From Actinomycetota bacterium (GTDB lineage Bacteria; Actinomycetota; Acidimicrobiia; IMCC26256; PALSA-555): a stretch of DNA of 32,229 bases. Below the pieces are notes generated by a model. The model saw nothing but the letters and a program-made list of their open reading frames with translations, was not told the origin of the DNA and did no database searches. A program made the position numbers and the translations under genes. How positions within the stretch are numbered: the first letter of the stretch is position 1; each line of letters starts with the position of its first letter. Where the stretch lies: the NCBI GenBank assembly GCA_003140175.1, contig PLJD01000017.1, positions 1-32,229 of the forward strand. Direction: 5' to 3'. This document shows positions 1 through 7,210 of this stretch, piece by piece.

Positions 1-709
1 CGAACAGCACCTTCCCGTCGGCGACCTCGGGGGAGGAGAAGATCCGCGTCCCGTCGACGGTGGGCCGGGGCGGCAGCGACGGCTGGCCGGTGTAGTCGTG
101 GCGCCAGTAGAGCGCGCCGGTATGCGCATTGAGCGCGTAGAGCGTGTATCCCCCACCGAAGATCACGAGGTCGGGTCGGGTCCCGTTCCCCGGTTGGAAC
201 CATGCCGAGGCGGTCACCAGCCCGCCGTCGGAGCTGAAGTCACGCACCGGCTCACCGGGGTACGGGGTGACGGCGTCTTGGGGGGAGAGCTGGTACTTCC
301 ACACGAGGTGCCCGGTGGCCAGGTCGACCGCGTAGAACACGTCGTCCCACGAGCCCGCGTACACGGTGCCGTCGACGACGGTCGGGGTTGCGGTCACCGC
401 GTCGCCGGTCGGAAAGAACCACGCCGGGTGGAGGGTCGGCGCGGTGGCCTCGGTCAGCGTGGTCTCGCCGTGGAACGTGTGCTGGGCATCGTGACCGTAC
501 GTCGGCCAGTCGGCCGGCCCGGGCTTGGTGATCGGCGAGCGGGCTCGGCGGATGCTCGCACCCGCCGAGCCCGGCGTGAGCTCGGTCCCGATCGCCAGCC
601 CCAGCGCGAGCACCAGCGCGACGAGGCCGGCGACCGGAGCCGCGGCGTCGCGCCGGCGGGCGCGACCTGTCCAGCGGGCCACCGGCCGAACCGTTCGACG
701 CTCAGCCAT
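1..709 (-). CDS. PQQ-like beta-propeller protein, membrane-anchored or secreted (3' end outside window)
   Basis: Only the first 236 codons are in the window; the reading frame stays open to base 1. A basic N-terminus (residues 1-21) is followed by one hydrophobic segment at about 25-43, so the rest probably sits outside the cytoplasmic membrane. The sequence WPTYGHDAQHT near residue 68 is the usual entry of PQQ-like (quinoprotein dehydrogenase-like) beta-propellers. Blade repeats follow: VVDGTVYAGSWDDVFYAVDL (111-130) with ATGHLVWKY, then YALNAHTGALYWRHDY (191-206). These proteins may be pyrroloquinoline-quinone enzymes or only structural propellers, and the fragment does not decide. The ATG at 709 is chosen because it gives the signal or anchor segment; the upstream SD is weak (AAAGG). 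It lies 12 bp behind the secreted protein encoded at 722-2083, so the two are probably co-transcribed. Confidence 0.8.
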   Translation of the reverse strand, partial: MAERRTVRPVARWTGRARRRDAAAPVAGLVALVLALGLAIGTELTPGSAGASIRRARSPITKPGPADWPTYGHDAQHTFHGETTLTEATAPTLHPAWFFPTGDAVTATPTVVDGTVYAGSWDDVFYAVDLATGHLVWKYQLSPQDAVTPYPGEPVRDFSSDGGLVTASAWFQPGNGTRPDLVIFGGGYTLYALNAHTGALYWRHDYTGQPSLPPRPTVDGTRIFSSPEVADGKVLF

Positions 710-721
710 CGCTCGGGGCCT

Positions 722-2083
722 TTACCCCTTCCCCGCCTCGGCGGGGGTCTCGGGGCTCGGGGCGGGAGTCCGATGGGTCGGGAAGGGGCACACCTGATGG
801 GCGCCTTCGACGCAGATGGTGGCGCTGGTCGGAAACGCGAAGCCCGTCGCGATGACTTGGGGCGCGCTCGGTTCGTGGTTGTTCCCGAAGGTCACGCGCG
901 CGACCCGTCCCTGCATGTCCTGGGGGCCGCAGTTCCCGAGGCCGGCACCCGCACAGGTGATGTGAATGTCAACGAAGTACAGGGTGCCGTCGGGAGCGAT
1001 CGCCATCCCGAACGGGTTGTATCCCGAGGGATCCTGGCCGAACTGGTCGAGTGTCTCGCCCGGCACGCCCGGCCGGTTCGTGACCGGCTGGCCGTGCGAG
1101 TTGAACCATGCGATCGAAGGGTTCCCGAAGAGGGATGAGACGGCGTAGCAGCCGCACGTCGGGTCGTTCGCCACGCCGGACGGCACCGGGAGGGTGTCCC
1201 CCGTCCCCTGCACGAACACCGAGTCGCGGACCTGGCTTCGCGGGTAGACGCCGTGGGGGCACTGGCTCGCCCGGCGCGGGAAGGACGAGTGGTCGAACTC
1301 GACGACGCTGCCCGGGAAGCCACCCGACGCGGAGCCAGCCTGTGGCAGCAACAGGTTGTCGTTCGGCATCGTCGCCATCATCCCCGGCTGGGACAGACCT
1401 CCCGACCCGTCGACGTGATGGTCACCGTCGACCCCGCCGGTGGTCGGGCCGTAGAGGATGCACGACTGCGTGTACGACGGCGCGAACCATTCGACGAGCC
1501 GCCCATCGGTGGGGATCGGAAAGGCTCCTTGGGCGGTGCCGATGTCGTCGGCGAACACGTTGTGCTGGGCGTCGACCGCGCAGCCTGTGTACGTCGACTG
1601 GCCGTTGTAGACACCGCGCACGGGCGGGGAATCCTCACCGGGGTCCTTCGAGGTCATCTTGTAAGGGCCGGGCACGTACAGGTTCTTGCCCGTCCAGACG
1701 CCGCTCCGCGCGATGAGCTCCTCACCGATCGGCGGCTGCTTGTAGGGCCGGTGGGGTGGGCCGCCCGGGTTGTGCTGGCTGGGCTGGGTCGGGTCGTAGC
1801 CCACGACGAAGCGTCCCGTGCCGTCGTTCAGCAGGCACATCTGACCGTTGGGGTCCCAGGGGGTGACCAGCTGGCCTTGGGCGTTAGTCGCGGAGGCGTA
1901 GTAGTCCTCCTCCTCGTCTTGGTCCCAGTACACGACGTAGCCCGTCTTGGGCGCTCGAACGGCGCTCGAGTTCGTCCCCGACGGGCTGCCACCGGCCGGC
2001 GCCACCAGCATCGCCCAGGCCGCCACCGCGCTGGCCAGGAACGCACCGGCGACGATCGACCGTGCCACTCGATGTCGACGCAT
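722..2083 (-). CDS. secreted Cys-rich protein, probable beta-propeller (SMP-30/NHL-like C-terminus)
   Basis: 453 residues. Residues 1-32 look like an export signal: basic start, hydrophobic stretch 10-28, small residues before GG. The mature part is Gly/Pro/Asn rich and carries ten cysteines (83, 168, 208, 275, 310, 312, 377, 385, 424, 432), an even number compatible with disulfides outside the cell. A strongly acidic patch DQDEEEDYYAS lies at 54-64. Near the C-terminus NPFGMAIAPDGTLYFVDIH (356-374) resembles the blade motif of SMP-30/NHL-type propellers, so a propeller fold is likely, but I do not recognise a characterised family. The ATG at 2083 has a good SD (GGAGG, 7 nt away). It is the first gene of a two-gene unit with the PQQ-like propeller. 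Substrate and role are unknown; an oxidoreductase partner or surface binding protein is possible. Confidence 0.75.
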   Translation of the reverse strand: MRRHRVARSIVAGAFLASAVAAWAMLVAPAGGSPSGTNSSAVRAPKTGYVVYWDQDEEEDYYASATNAQGQLVTPWDPNGQMCLLNDGTGRFVVGYDPTQPSQHNPGGPPHRPYKQPPIGEELIARSGVWTGKNLYVPGPYKMTSKDPGEDSPPVRGVYNGQSTYTGCAVDAQHNVFADDIGTAQGAFPIPTDGRLVEWFAPSYTQSCILYGPTTGGVDGDHHVDGSGGLSQPGMMATMPNDNLLLPQAGSASGGFPGSVVEFDHSSFPRRASQCPHGVYPRSQVRDSVFVQGTGDTLPVPSGVANDPTCGCYAVSSLFGNPSIAWFNSHGQPVTNRPGVPGETLDQFGQDPSGYNPFGMAIAPDGTLYFVDIHITCAGAGLGNCGPQDMQGRVARVTFGNNHEPSAPQVIATGFAFPTSATICVEGAHQVCPFPTHRTPAPSPETPAEAGKG

Positions 2084-2146
2084 CGCGTCGCCTCCCCCCG
2101 CTGGTCATCGCGCCGCGAGCCGGACCTTGGCTGCGCGGCCGGCGTG

Positions 2147-2152
2147 ACCCTA
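2147..2152 (-). promoter_or_regulatory. candidate -10 (TAGGGT) for the secreted-protein operon
   Basis: On the minus strand TAGGGT lies about 63 bases before the ATG at 2083. This fits the TANNNT hexamer seen before many genes of the window. Here a leader of roughly 55 nt with a GGAGG SD would follow. No clear -35 is seen. Confidence 0.35.
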
Positions 2153-2191
2153 CTGGCAGCCCAGCGTCGCGGCCCGCGTCGTTCGTGCCCA

Positions 2192-2207
2192 CCGGCGCTC
2201 GAGCCGG
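2192..2207 (-). terminator. weak hairpin after the fused acyl-CoA dehydrogenase
   Basis: CCGGC-GCTCGA-GCCGG forms a 5-bp stem with a 6-base loop, 9 bases beyond the TAG stop at 2217-2219 (minus strand). There is no T-tract, so termination is only suggested by position. Confidence 0.25.
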
Positions 2208-2216
2208 GCGACGCGG

Positions 2217-4436
2217 CTATGGGTCGCGGGGTAGCCCGAGGACGCGCTCGGCGATGATGTTGCGCTGGATCTCACTGGTGCCGCCGGCGATGGTGAGGTT
2301 GCGGTTGAAGAGAAACCCGCGACTCCAGGCCAAGCCGTCGCCCGCCGCGACGGCTCCTTCGGGGCCGAGCAGGCTGAGGCCGACCTCTTGGACGTGCTGG
2401 TCGTGGAGGACACCGAGCAGTTTGCGGACTGACGCCTCCGAGCCGCTGGGGTCGGCGCCAGCGAGGGCCGCGAGCGTCAGACGAAACCCGAGGCAAGCGA
2501 GCGCGTGGGCGGTGACGACGACCCCGCCGACCTCGTCGAGGACGCGGGGGTCCGGCGGGCCGCTGGCGGCGACCGCGCGCAGGATCTGCTCGGGGCCATG
2601 CCCGAAGGCCATGCCGCCGCCCATGAACACCCGCTCGTTCGCCAGCGTGGTCCGGGCTGCCCGCCAGCCGTCTCCGGGCCGGCCGATCAGACAGTCGTCG
2701 GGAATGAAGGCGCCGTCGAAGAACACCTCGTTGAACATCGATTCGCCGGTCAATTCGCGCAGCGGCCGGATGTCGACGCCGTCGGTGTTGCGCATGTCGA
2801 GCATGAAGCAGGAGATCCCGTCGTGCTTCGGCGCGTTGGGGTCGCTGCGGGCGAGGAGGATCCCCCAGTGCGCGTCGCGGGCCATCGATGTCCAGACCTT
2901 CTGGCCGGTCACGAGCCATCCACCCTCGACCTGGGTGGCCTGGGTGGTGAGGCTGGCAAGGTCAGAGCCGGCTCCGGGTTCGCTGAAGAGCTGGCACCAA
3001 TGGATCTCGCCGCGCAGCGTGGGCGGGATCCAACGCTCCTGCTGCTCGCGGGTCCCGTAGACGATGACCGGTGGGAGCGCCCAGCTGCCGACCATGATCC
3101 CGGGGCGGCGAACGTGCGCCCGCCGGAACTCCTCGTCGATGAGGAGCTGCTCGACGGCGCGAGCGTCGCGACCCCAAGGCTTGGGCCACGTCGGCGTGAG
3201 GTAGCCGGCCTCTGCGACGCGGCGTCGCTGCTCGTCGGGGGGAAGGTCGGTGACCTCGTCGAGAAACGAGCGCAGCTCGTCGCGCACGGTCGCGGCCTCG
3301 GAACCGAGATCCACGGTGAGGCGTCGGCGGACGCCACCGAGCGCGAGCTCGGCAGTGCGGACTCGCCACGCGCGCGCCGGTCCGAGCAGATTGTTCAGCG
3401 ACATCGCTCGCTTGAGGTACAGGTGCGCGTCGTGCTCCCAGGTGAAGCCGATCCCGCCGTGGACCTGGATGGTGGCCGCGCCGACCCCGGCGAGCTCGTC
3501 GGCGGCGAACGCCAACGCCAACGTCGCGGCCCGGTGCCGCTCGGCTGGGCCGGCGCAGTCAGCGGCCCAGCACGCGTAGTACCCCGCGGCCCGAGCCAGC
3601 TCGACGGCGCGCAGCATGTCGGCGCAGAGATGCTGGACGGCCTGGAACGAGCCGATCGGCGCCCCAAACTGGCGCCGTTCCCGCGCGTAGTCGACCGACA
3701 GTTCCAGCGCGCGTGCCGCGGCCCCGACCCCGTCGACCACCGCGGCGATATGGAGCCGGTCGAGGGTCGCCGCGACGGCGTCGGTGGCGTCGCCCGAGCC
3801 GAGCCGCTGGGCGGGCGTGTCGTGGAGGCGCACCGTGCCCTGCTTGTGGCTGCCGTCCACCGTCGGCGTCGGCGTGATCTCGGTGTCCTTGGCCGCGACT
3901 GCGAACACGCCAAGCCCCTCGCCGAGCGCGGCGACCACCAGCAGCACGTCCGCGGCGCGTGCGTCGGGGACGTGCACCTTGGTGCCCGACACCCGCCACT
4001 CGTTCCCAACCGAGGTGGCGCTCGTCGCGGGGGCATCGATGCGGGCCCGTCGCCCCGGCTCGAAGAGCGCGACCGTCCCGATCTGGTCCCCGGTCGCCAC
4101 CCCGCCGAGCCGCGGATGCGCGTCCCACGCCCCGAGCGCGTCGACCAGGCTCACCGCGCCGATCGCGCTCGACACGAACGGGCCGGGATGCACCGCGCGT
4201 CCCAGCTCCTCGACGACGACCGCCATGTCGACCATGCCCTGTCCGGCGCCGCCCCGGCCCTCGGGTGCGAGCAGGCCCACGACCCCGAGGTCGGCGAGGC
4301 CCTGCCACACCAGATCGGTGAACCCGCGGTCGTCGTCGTACATCGCCCGGACGTACGGGATCGGCGCCTGGTCGGCGAGGAAACGCCGCACCGAGTCGCG
4401 CAGCTGCTCTTGTTCGCTGGAGAACTCGAAGTCCAA
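2217..4436 (-). CDS. fused two-domain acyl-CoA dehydrogenase (FadE34-like architecture)
   Basis: 739 residues, about twice the usual 380-400, because two acyl-CoA dehydrogenase (ACAD) modules are joined. Such enzymes oxidise acyl-CoA thioesters to 2,3-enoyl-CoA using FAD. Module 1 (about 1-365) opens with LDFEFSSEQEQLRDSVRRFL and carries RRQFGAPIGSFQAVQH (254-269) and the helix QVHGGIGFTWEHDAHLYLKR (324-343). Module 2 (about 378-739) carries LFSEPGAGSDLASL (483-496), LVTGQKVWTS (508-517) and AGGTSEIQRNIIAERVLGLP (717-736). Mycobacterial FadE34 (ChsE3) is a known fused enzyme of about 711 residues in steroid side-chain oxidation; a similar role here is inference. The frame stays open far upstream to 5282, but homology starts at the TTG at 4436, with a GGATGGAG SD 7-8 nt before it. 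It diverges from the single-domain ACAD at 4575. Confidence 0.88.
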   Translation of the reverse strand: MDFEFSSEQEQLRDSVRRFLADQAPIPYVRAMYDDDRGFTDLVWQGLADLGVVGLLAPEGRGGAGQGMVDMAVVVEELGRAVHPGPFVSSAIGAVSLVDALGAWDAHPRLGGVATGDQIGTVALFEPGRRARIDAPATSATSVGNEWRVSGTKVHVPDARAADVLLVVAALGEGLGVFAVAAKDTEITPTPTVDGSHKQGTVRLHDTPAQRLGSGDATDAVAATLDRLHIAAVVDGVGAAARALELSVDYARERRQFGAPIGSFQAVQHLCADMLRAVELARAAGYYACWAADCAGPAERHRAATLALAFAADELAGVGAATIQVHGGIGFTWEHDAHLYLKRAMSLNNLLGPARAWRVRTAELALGGVRRRLTVDLGSEAATVRDELRSFLDEVTDLPPDEQRRRVAEAGYLTPTWPKPWGRDARAVEQLLIDEEFRRAHVRRPGIMVGSWALPPVIVYGTREQQERWIPPTLRGEIHWCQLFSEPGAGSDLASLTTQATQVEGGWLVTGQKVWTSMARDAHWGILLARSDPNAPKHDGISCFMLDMRNTDGVDIRPLRELTGESMFNEVFFDGAFIPDDCLIGRPGDGWRAARTTLANERVFMGGGMAFGHGPEQILRAVAASGPPDPRVLDEVGGVVVTAHALACLGFRLTLAALAGADPSGSEASVRKLLGVLHDQHVQEVGLSLLGPEGAVAAGDGLAWSRGFLFNRNLTIAGGTSEIQRNIIAERVLGLPRDP

Positions 4437-4498
4437 CCTGACGCTCCATCCCTGAGAACCCCACCGCGTGCACACCGTGGTCGGCGGTCGGCGCAGGG

Positions 4499-4527
4499 AC
4501 GGTACCGATGGCAGGCCGAGCGGCCAA
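4499..4527 (-). promoter_or_regulatory. candidate promoter for the fused acyl-CoA dehydrogenase
   Basis: On the minus strand TTGGCC (4522-4527) and TACCGT (4499-4504) are 17 bases apart, a regular -35/-10 arrangement. Transcription would begin near 4492, giving a leader of about 55 nt with an SD. This is the best -35 match I found in the window. Confidence 0.45.
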
Positions 4528-4562
4528 ACCGGCCCCGGGTCGGCCCGGTCGCGCGTGGGCGG

Positions 4563-4568
4563 TAGCGT
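4563..4568 (+). promoter_or_regulatory. candidate leaderless -10 (TAGCGT) for the acyl-CoA dehydrogenase operon
   Basis: TAGCGT, then six bases, then the GTG at 4575. A start site about 7 nt after the hexamer would put the GTG at the very 5' end of the mRNA. No SD precedes this start. A possible -35 (TCGGCC, 4540-4545) sits 17 bases upstream. Confidence 0.45.
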
Positions 4569-4574
4569 CCCGAC

Positions 4575-5768
4575 GTGCGGTTGCGCTACGGAGACGCCGA
4601 GGAGACGTACCGAGCCGAGCTGGTGGGCTGGCTCGAGGTGCACGCCCCGGCCCGGGCGCTCCTCACCCGGCCCAAGCGCTCGAGCGCCGACCTGCCCGAC
4701 TGGGCGCGGGACTGGCAGCGTTCCCTGTTCGACGCCGGCTGGCTCATCCCCGGCTGGCCACCCGAGCTCGGCGGCCGCAACGCCTCCCCGGCCGAGCAGA
4801 TGATCTACTTCGAGGAGATGAAGCGGCGCGAGATCCCGCGCAGCCTCAACCCCCAAGGGCTCGGCATCATCGCCCCGTCGCTGCGCGACTACGGGACCCC
4901 CGAGCAACAGCAGCGATGGCTGCTGCCCACGCTGCGGGCCGAGATCGCCTGGTGCCTCGGGATGAGCGAGCCGGGCGCCGGCAGCGACCTGGCCAGCCTG
5001 CAGACCCGAGCCGTGCTCGACGGGGACCACTTCGTCGTGAATGGCCAGAAGGTCTGGACCTCCGGCGCGCACCACGCCGACTGGTGCATGTGCTTCGTGC
5101 GGACCAACACCGACGTCCCCAAGCACCAAGGGATCAGCGTCTTGATCATCGACATGACGTCGCCGGGAATCGACGTCCGGCCGATCCCCGAGCTGACCGA
5201 GCGGGACTATGTCGATTTCAACGAGGTGTTCTTCACCGACGTCGTCGTGCCCCAGGCCCACCTGCTCGGCGAGCTCAACCACGGTTGGGCGCTGACCCAG
5301 GGATCACTGGCCCACGAGCGGGCGATGCTGTGGGTGGAGTACGCCTACGACGTCCAGCGGGCCCTCGACGCGATGATCCGCCTCGCCGACGAGCCCGGCG
5401 CGGACGGGCGTCCGCTGCGCGCCGACGCCCGCTACCGCGACGAGGTCGCCGCCTTCTACGTCGACGCCCAAGCGCTCCTGCTCATGGGGTACCGCGGCTT
5501 CTCGAAGTTCATGCGGGGCCGATCGGCACCCGAGCACTCGCTGTTGAAGCTCTACGGGAGCGAGACGCTCCAACGCCTCCTGCTCGCGGGGAGCGAATGG
5601 CTCGGCCCGACCGGCGTCGACACCCGCATCTTCGGCCCCGCCATGTGGCGTCAGGGTTCGTGGATCGTGCAGTACCTGCGTTCGTTCTCGGGGACGATCC
5701 CCGGGGGCACCAGCGAGATCCAGCGCAACATCATCGCCGAGCGCGTGCTCGGCCTCCCACGGGCGTAG
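4575..5768 (+). CDS. acyl-CoA dehydrogenase (single domain)
   Basis: 397 residues, the normal ACAD length. It carries the FAD/substrate signature CLGMSEPGAGSDLASLQTRA (127-146), VVNGQKVWTSGAHHADWCM (154-172) and GGTSEIQRNIIAERVLGLPR (377-396). The place occupied by the catalytic Glu of medium-chain ACAD (YEGT) is Gly here (PGGTS). In relatives such as isovaleryl-CoA dehydrogenase the base lies on another helix, and E248 in LAHERAM is my candidate. The GTG at 4575 is the only start that fits the homology. It is first in an operon with the Cys/His protein (7-bp gap) and the MDMPI-type protein. The divergent fused ACAD suggests the locus handles branched or cyclic acyl-CoA substrates, which is inference. 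Confidence 0.92.
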   Translation: MRLRYGDAEETYRAELVGWLEVHAPARALLTRPKRSSADLPDWARDWQRSLFDAGWLIPGWPPELGGRNASPAEQMIYFEEMKRREIPRSLNPQGLGIIAPSLRDYGTPEQQQRWLLPTLRAEIAWCLGMSEPGAGSDLASLQTRAVLDGDHFVVNGQKVWTSGAHHADWCMCFVRTNTDVPKHQGISVLIIDMTSPGIDVRPIPELTERDYVDFNEVFFTDVVVPQAHLLGELNHGWALTQGSLAHERAMLWVEYAYDVQRALDAMIRLADEPGADGRPLRADARYRDEVAAFYVDAQALLLMGYRGFSKFMRGRSAPEHSLLKLYGSETLQRLLLAGSEWLGPTGVDTRIFGPAMWRQGSWIVQYLRSFSGTIPGGTSEIQRNIIAERVLGLPRA

Positions 5769-5775
5769 GGGAACC

Positions 5776-6462
5776 ATGACCGAACATGAGCTCACCGCCG
5801 GCGACGTAGCTCGCATGCGAACACCGCTGTGGGAGCAGGCCAAAACCGCGATCGCCCAGGGACACCCCGGCGACGCGGTCGCGCTCATCGACCGAGCCGT
5901 CGACCAGTGGGCCGCGCTCAAGGACTACTCGATCAACTGGATCACCTCCCTGCTCACGTTCATCGGCGAGGAGCTGGGGGAGGAGGCAGTCGAACAGGCG
6001 CTGCGCAAGACCGGCGACGAGTTCGTCCGGCCTCGGCGCGACACCGGCACCGACTGGGGATCGCTGCCCGCCTCGGCCCGGGCGAAGATCATCGCCCGAG
6101 CCATGCTCGCCAACATGGGCGCGGTCGAGGTCGAAGAAGACGACGAGAAGATCATCTTGTCGTTCCGCTGCGGCAGCGGCGGCAAGCTCATCGACGACGG
6201 CCGCTACGAGGGAGAGCATCCCTACCTGCTCCTCCGGGACCGCGCGCCGCGCACCTTCATGCGCGACGAGCTCTGGGGGTACTGCGCGCACTGCTCGGTC
6301 AACAACGAGATCCAAGCCGTCGAGTGGGGCGGGAGCCCGGCGAGTATCGAGCACCCACCCCACGCCGCCGGCGAGCCGTGCGTGCACCACATCTACAAGG
6401 ACGTGTCCAAGATCCCCGACTCGGCCTACGAGCGGATCGGGATGACACCCCCCGAACGCTGA
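5776..6462 (+). CDS. uncharacterised protein with conserved-looking Cys/His motifs
   Basis: 228 residues; I do not recognise the family. The first 115 residues look helical and include an acidic run FIGEELGEEAVEQAL (62-76). The second half has four cysteines with nearby histidines: C132 (FRCGSGGKL), C170-x-H172-C173 (YCAHCSVNNE) and C202-x-H204-H205 (PCVHHIYKDV), with more histidines at 193 and 196. This spacing suggests a bound metal, but that is unproven. There is no signal peptide or membrane segment, so it is probably cytoplasmic. AGGGGA just before the ATG at 5776 serves as SD. It sits between an acyl-CoA dehydrogenase and an MDMPI-type protein with gaps of 7 and 10 bp, so it is almost certainly part of that operon and may act on the same substrate. 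Confidence 0.8.
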   Translation: MTEHELTAGDVARMRTPLWEQAKTAIAQGHPGDAVALIDRAVDQWAALKDYSINWITSLLTFIGEELGEEAVEQALRKTGDEFVRPRRDTGTDWGSLPASARAKIIARAMLANMGAVEVEEDDEKIILSFRCGSGGKLIDDGRYEGEHPYLLLRDRAPRTFMRDELWGYCAHCSVNNEIQAVEWGGSPASIEHPPHAAGEPCVHHIYKDVSKIPDSAYERIGMTPPER

Positions 6463-6472
6463 GGAGGACGAC

Positions 6473-7153
6473 ATGGCCACCGACTACGTCGCCTGCTACC
6501 GAGACACTCGCACGACCCTGACCACCCTGACCGGCGAACTCGACGACGCCGGCCGGGCCCGGCCCGTACCGGCCACACCGGGCTGGGACGTCCGCGACGT
6601 CGTGGGTCACGTGGTCGGTATCGCCGCCGACCTGCTCGACGGGAACCTGACCGGGGTCGGCAGCGACGAGTGGACCGCAGCGCAGGTCGACTCCCGCCGG
6701 GGCATGCCGTTCGCCGAGGTGCTCGGCGAGTGGAGCGAACGGGCCCCCGTGCTCGAAGAGCAAGTCGCCAGCTGGCCACCCGAGCTCGCCAGCCAGCTCG
6801 TCGGCGACCTCGCGGTGCACGACCTCGATGTCCGCAGCGCGCTCGGCCGCCGCGACGGTCGCGACACCCCAGCCACCCAGGTCGCGTTCGACCACTACGC
6901 GCACGAGCTCGCCGGCCGCCTCAACGAGGCCGGCGTGGGCGCGGTCCGCTTCGAGGTTCCTGAGACGTCGATCGTGCTGGGGAGCGGCGACCCGTCGGTG
7001 AGCGTCACCGCGCCCCGCTTCGAGCTGCTCCGGGCCCTCGCCGGCCGCCGCAGCGAGACGCAGATCCGCGCCTATCGCTGGGACGGCGACCCCGGCCAGG
7101 TCGTCGCGATCCTGGCCGCGTACCCGATGCGCGACACCGCCCTCGAGGAGTAG
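6473..7153 (+). CDS. MDMPI/DinB-like protein (maleylpyruvate isomerase family, TIGR03083 type)
   Basis: 226 residues. The N-terminal four-helix DinB-like domain has TPGWDVRDVVGHVVGIAADL (35-54), which matches the family's W-x-V-x-D-x-x-x-H helix, and DLAVHDLDVRSALGR (112-126). H46 and H116 are plausible metal ligands. The C-terminal part contains LLRALAGRRSETQIRAYRWD (185-204), the typical second-domain motif of this actinobacterial family. Some members are mycothiol-dependent isomerases or transferases; most are uncharacterised. The GAGGAGG SD five bases before the ATG is strong. It is last in the operon that starts at 4575, and its stop faces the convergent hyuA gene across a hairpin. Confidence 0.82.
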   Translation: MATDYVACYRDTRTTLTTLTGELDDAGRARPVPATPGWDVRDVVGHVVGIAADLLDGNLTGVGSDEWTAAQVDSRRGMPFAEVLGEWSERAPVLEEQVASWPPELASQLVGDLAVHDLDVRSALGRRDGRDTPATQVAFDHYAHELAGRLNEAGVGAVRFEVPETSIVLGSGDPSVSVTAPRFELLRALAGRRSETQIRAYRWDGDPGQVVAILAAYPMRDTALEE

Positions 7154-7170
7154 CGCCCGTCGCCGCCAAG

Positions 7171-7198
7171 CCCCCCGCTCACGCCCGGGTGAGGGGGG
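7171..7198. terminator. GC-rich hairpin between convergent operons
   Basis: CTCAC (7178-7182) pairs with GTGAG (7189-7193) around a 6-base loop. CCCCC (7172-7176) continues the stem with GGGGG (7194-7198), and one G is bulged. The stem lies between the stops at 7153 and 7211, so it can act in both directions. There is no T-tract. Confidence 0.5.
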
Positions 7199-7210
7199 TC
7201 GGCGAGGATG

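Noticed and set aside
2505-4565. 686-codon plus-strand open frame opposite the fused acyl-CoA dehydrogenase
   Set aside because: It is the antisense of a gene with clear ACAD motifs, has Arg/Gly/Asp-rich low-information sequence, and arises from GC-rich third positions.
4437-5282. N-terminal extension of the fused acyl-CoA dehydrogenase to 1021 residues
   Set aside because: The extension lies opposite the single-domain ACAD and shows no domain; homology begins at LDFEFSSEQ (4436).
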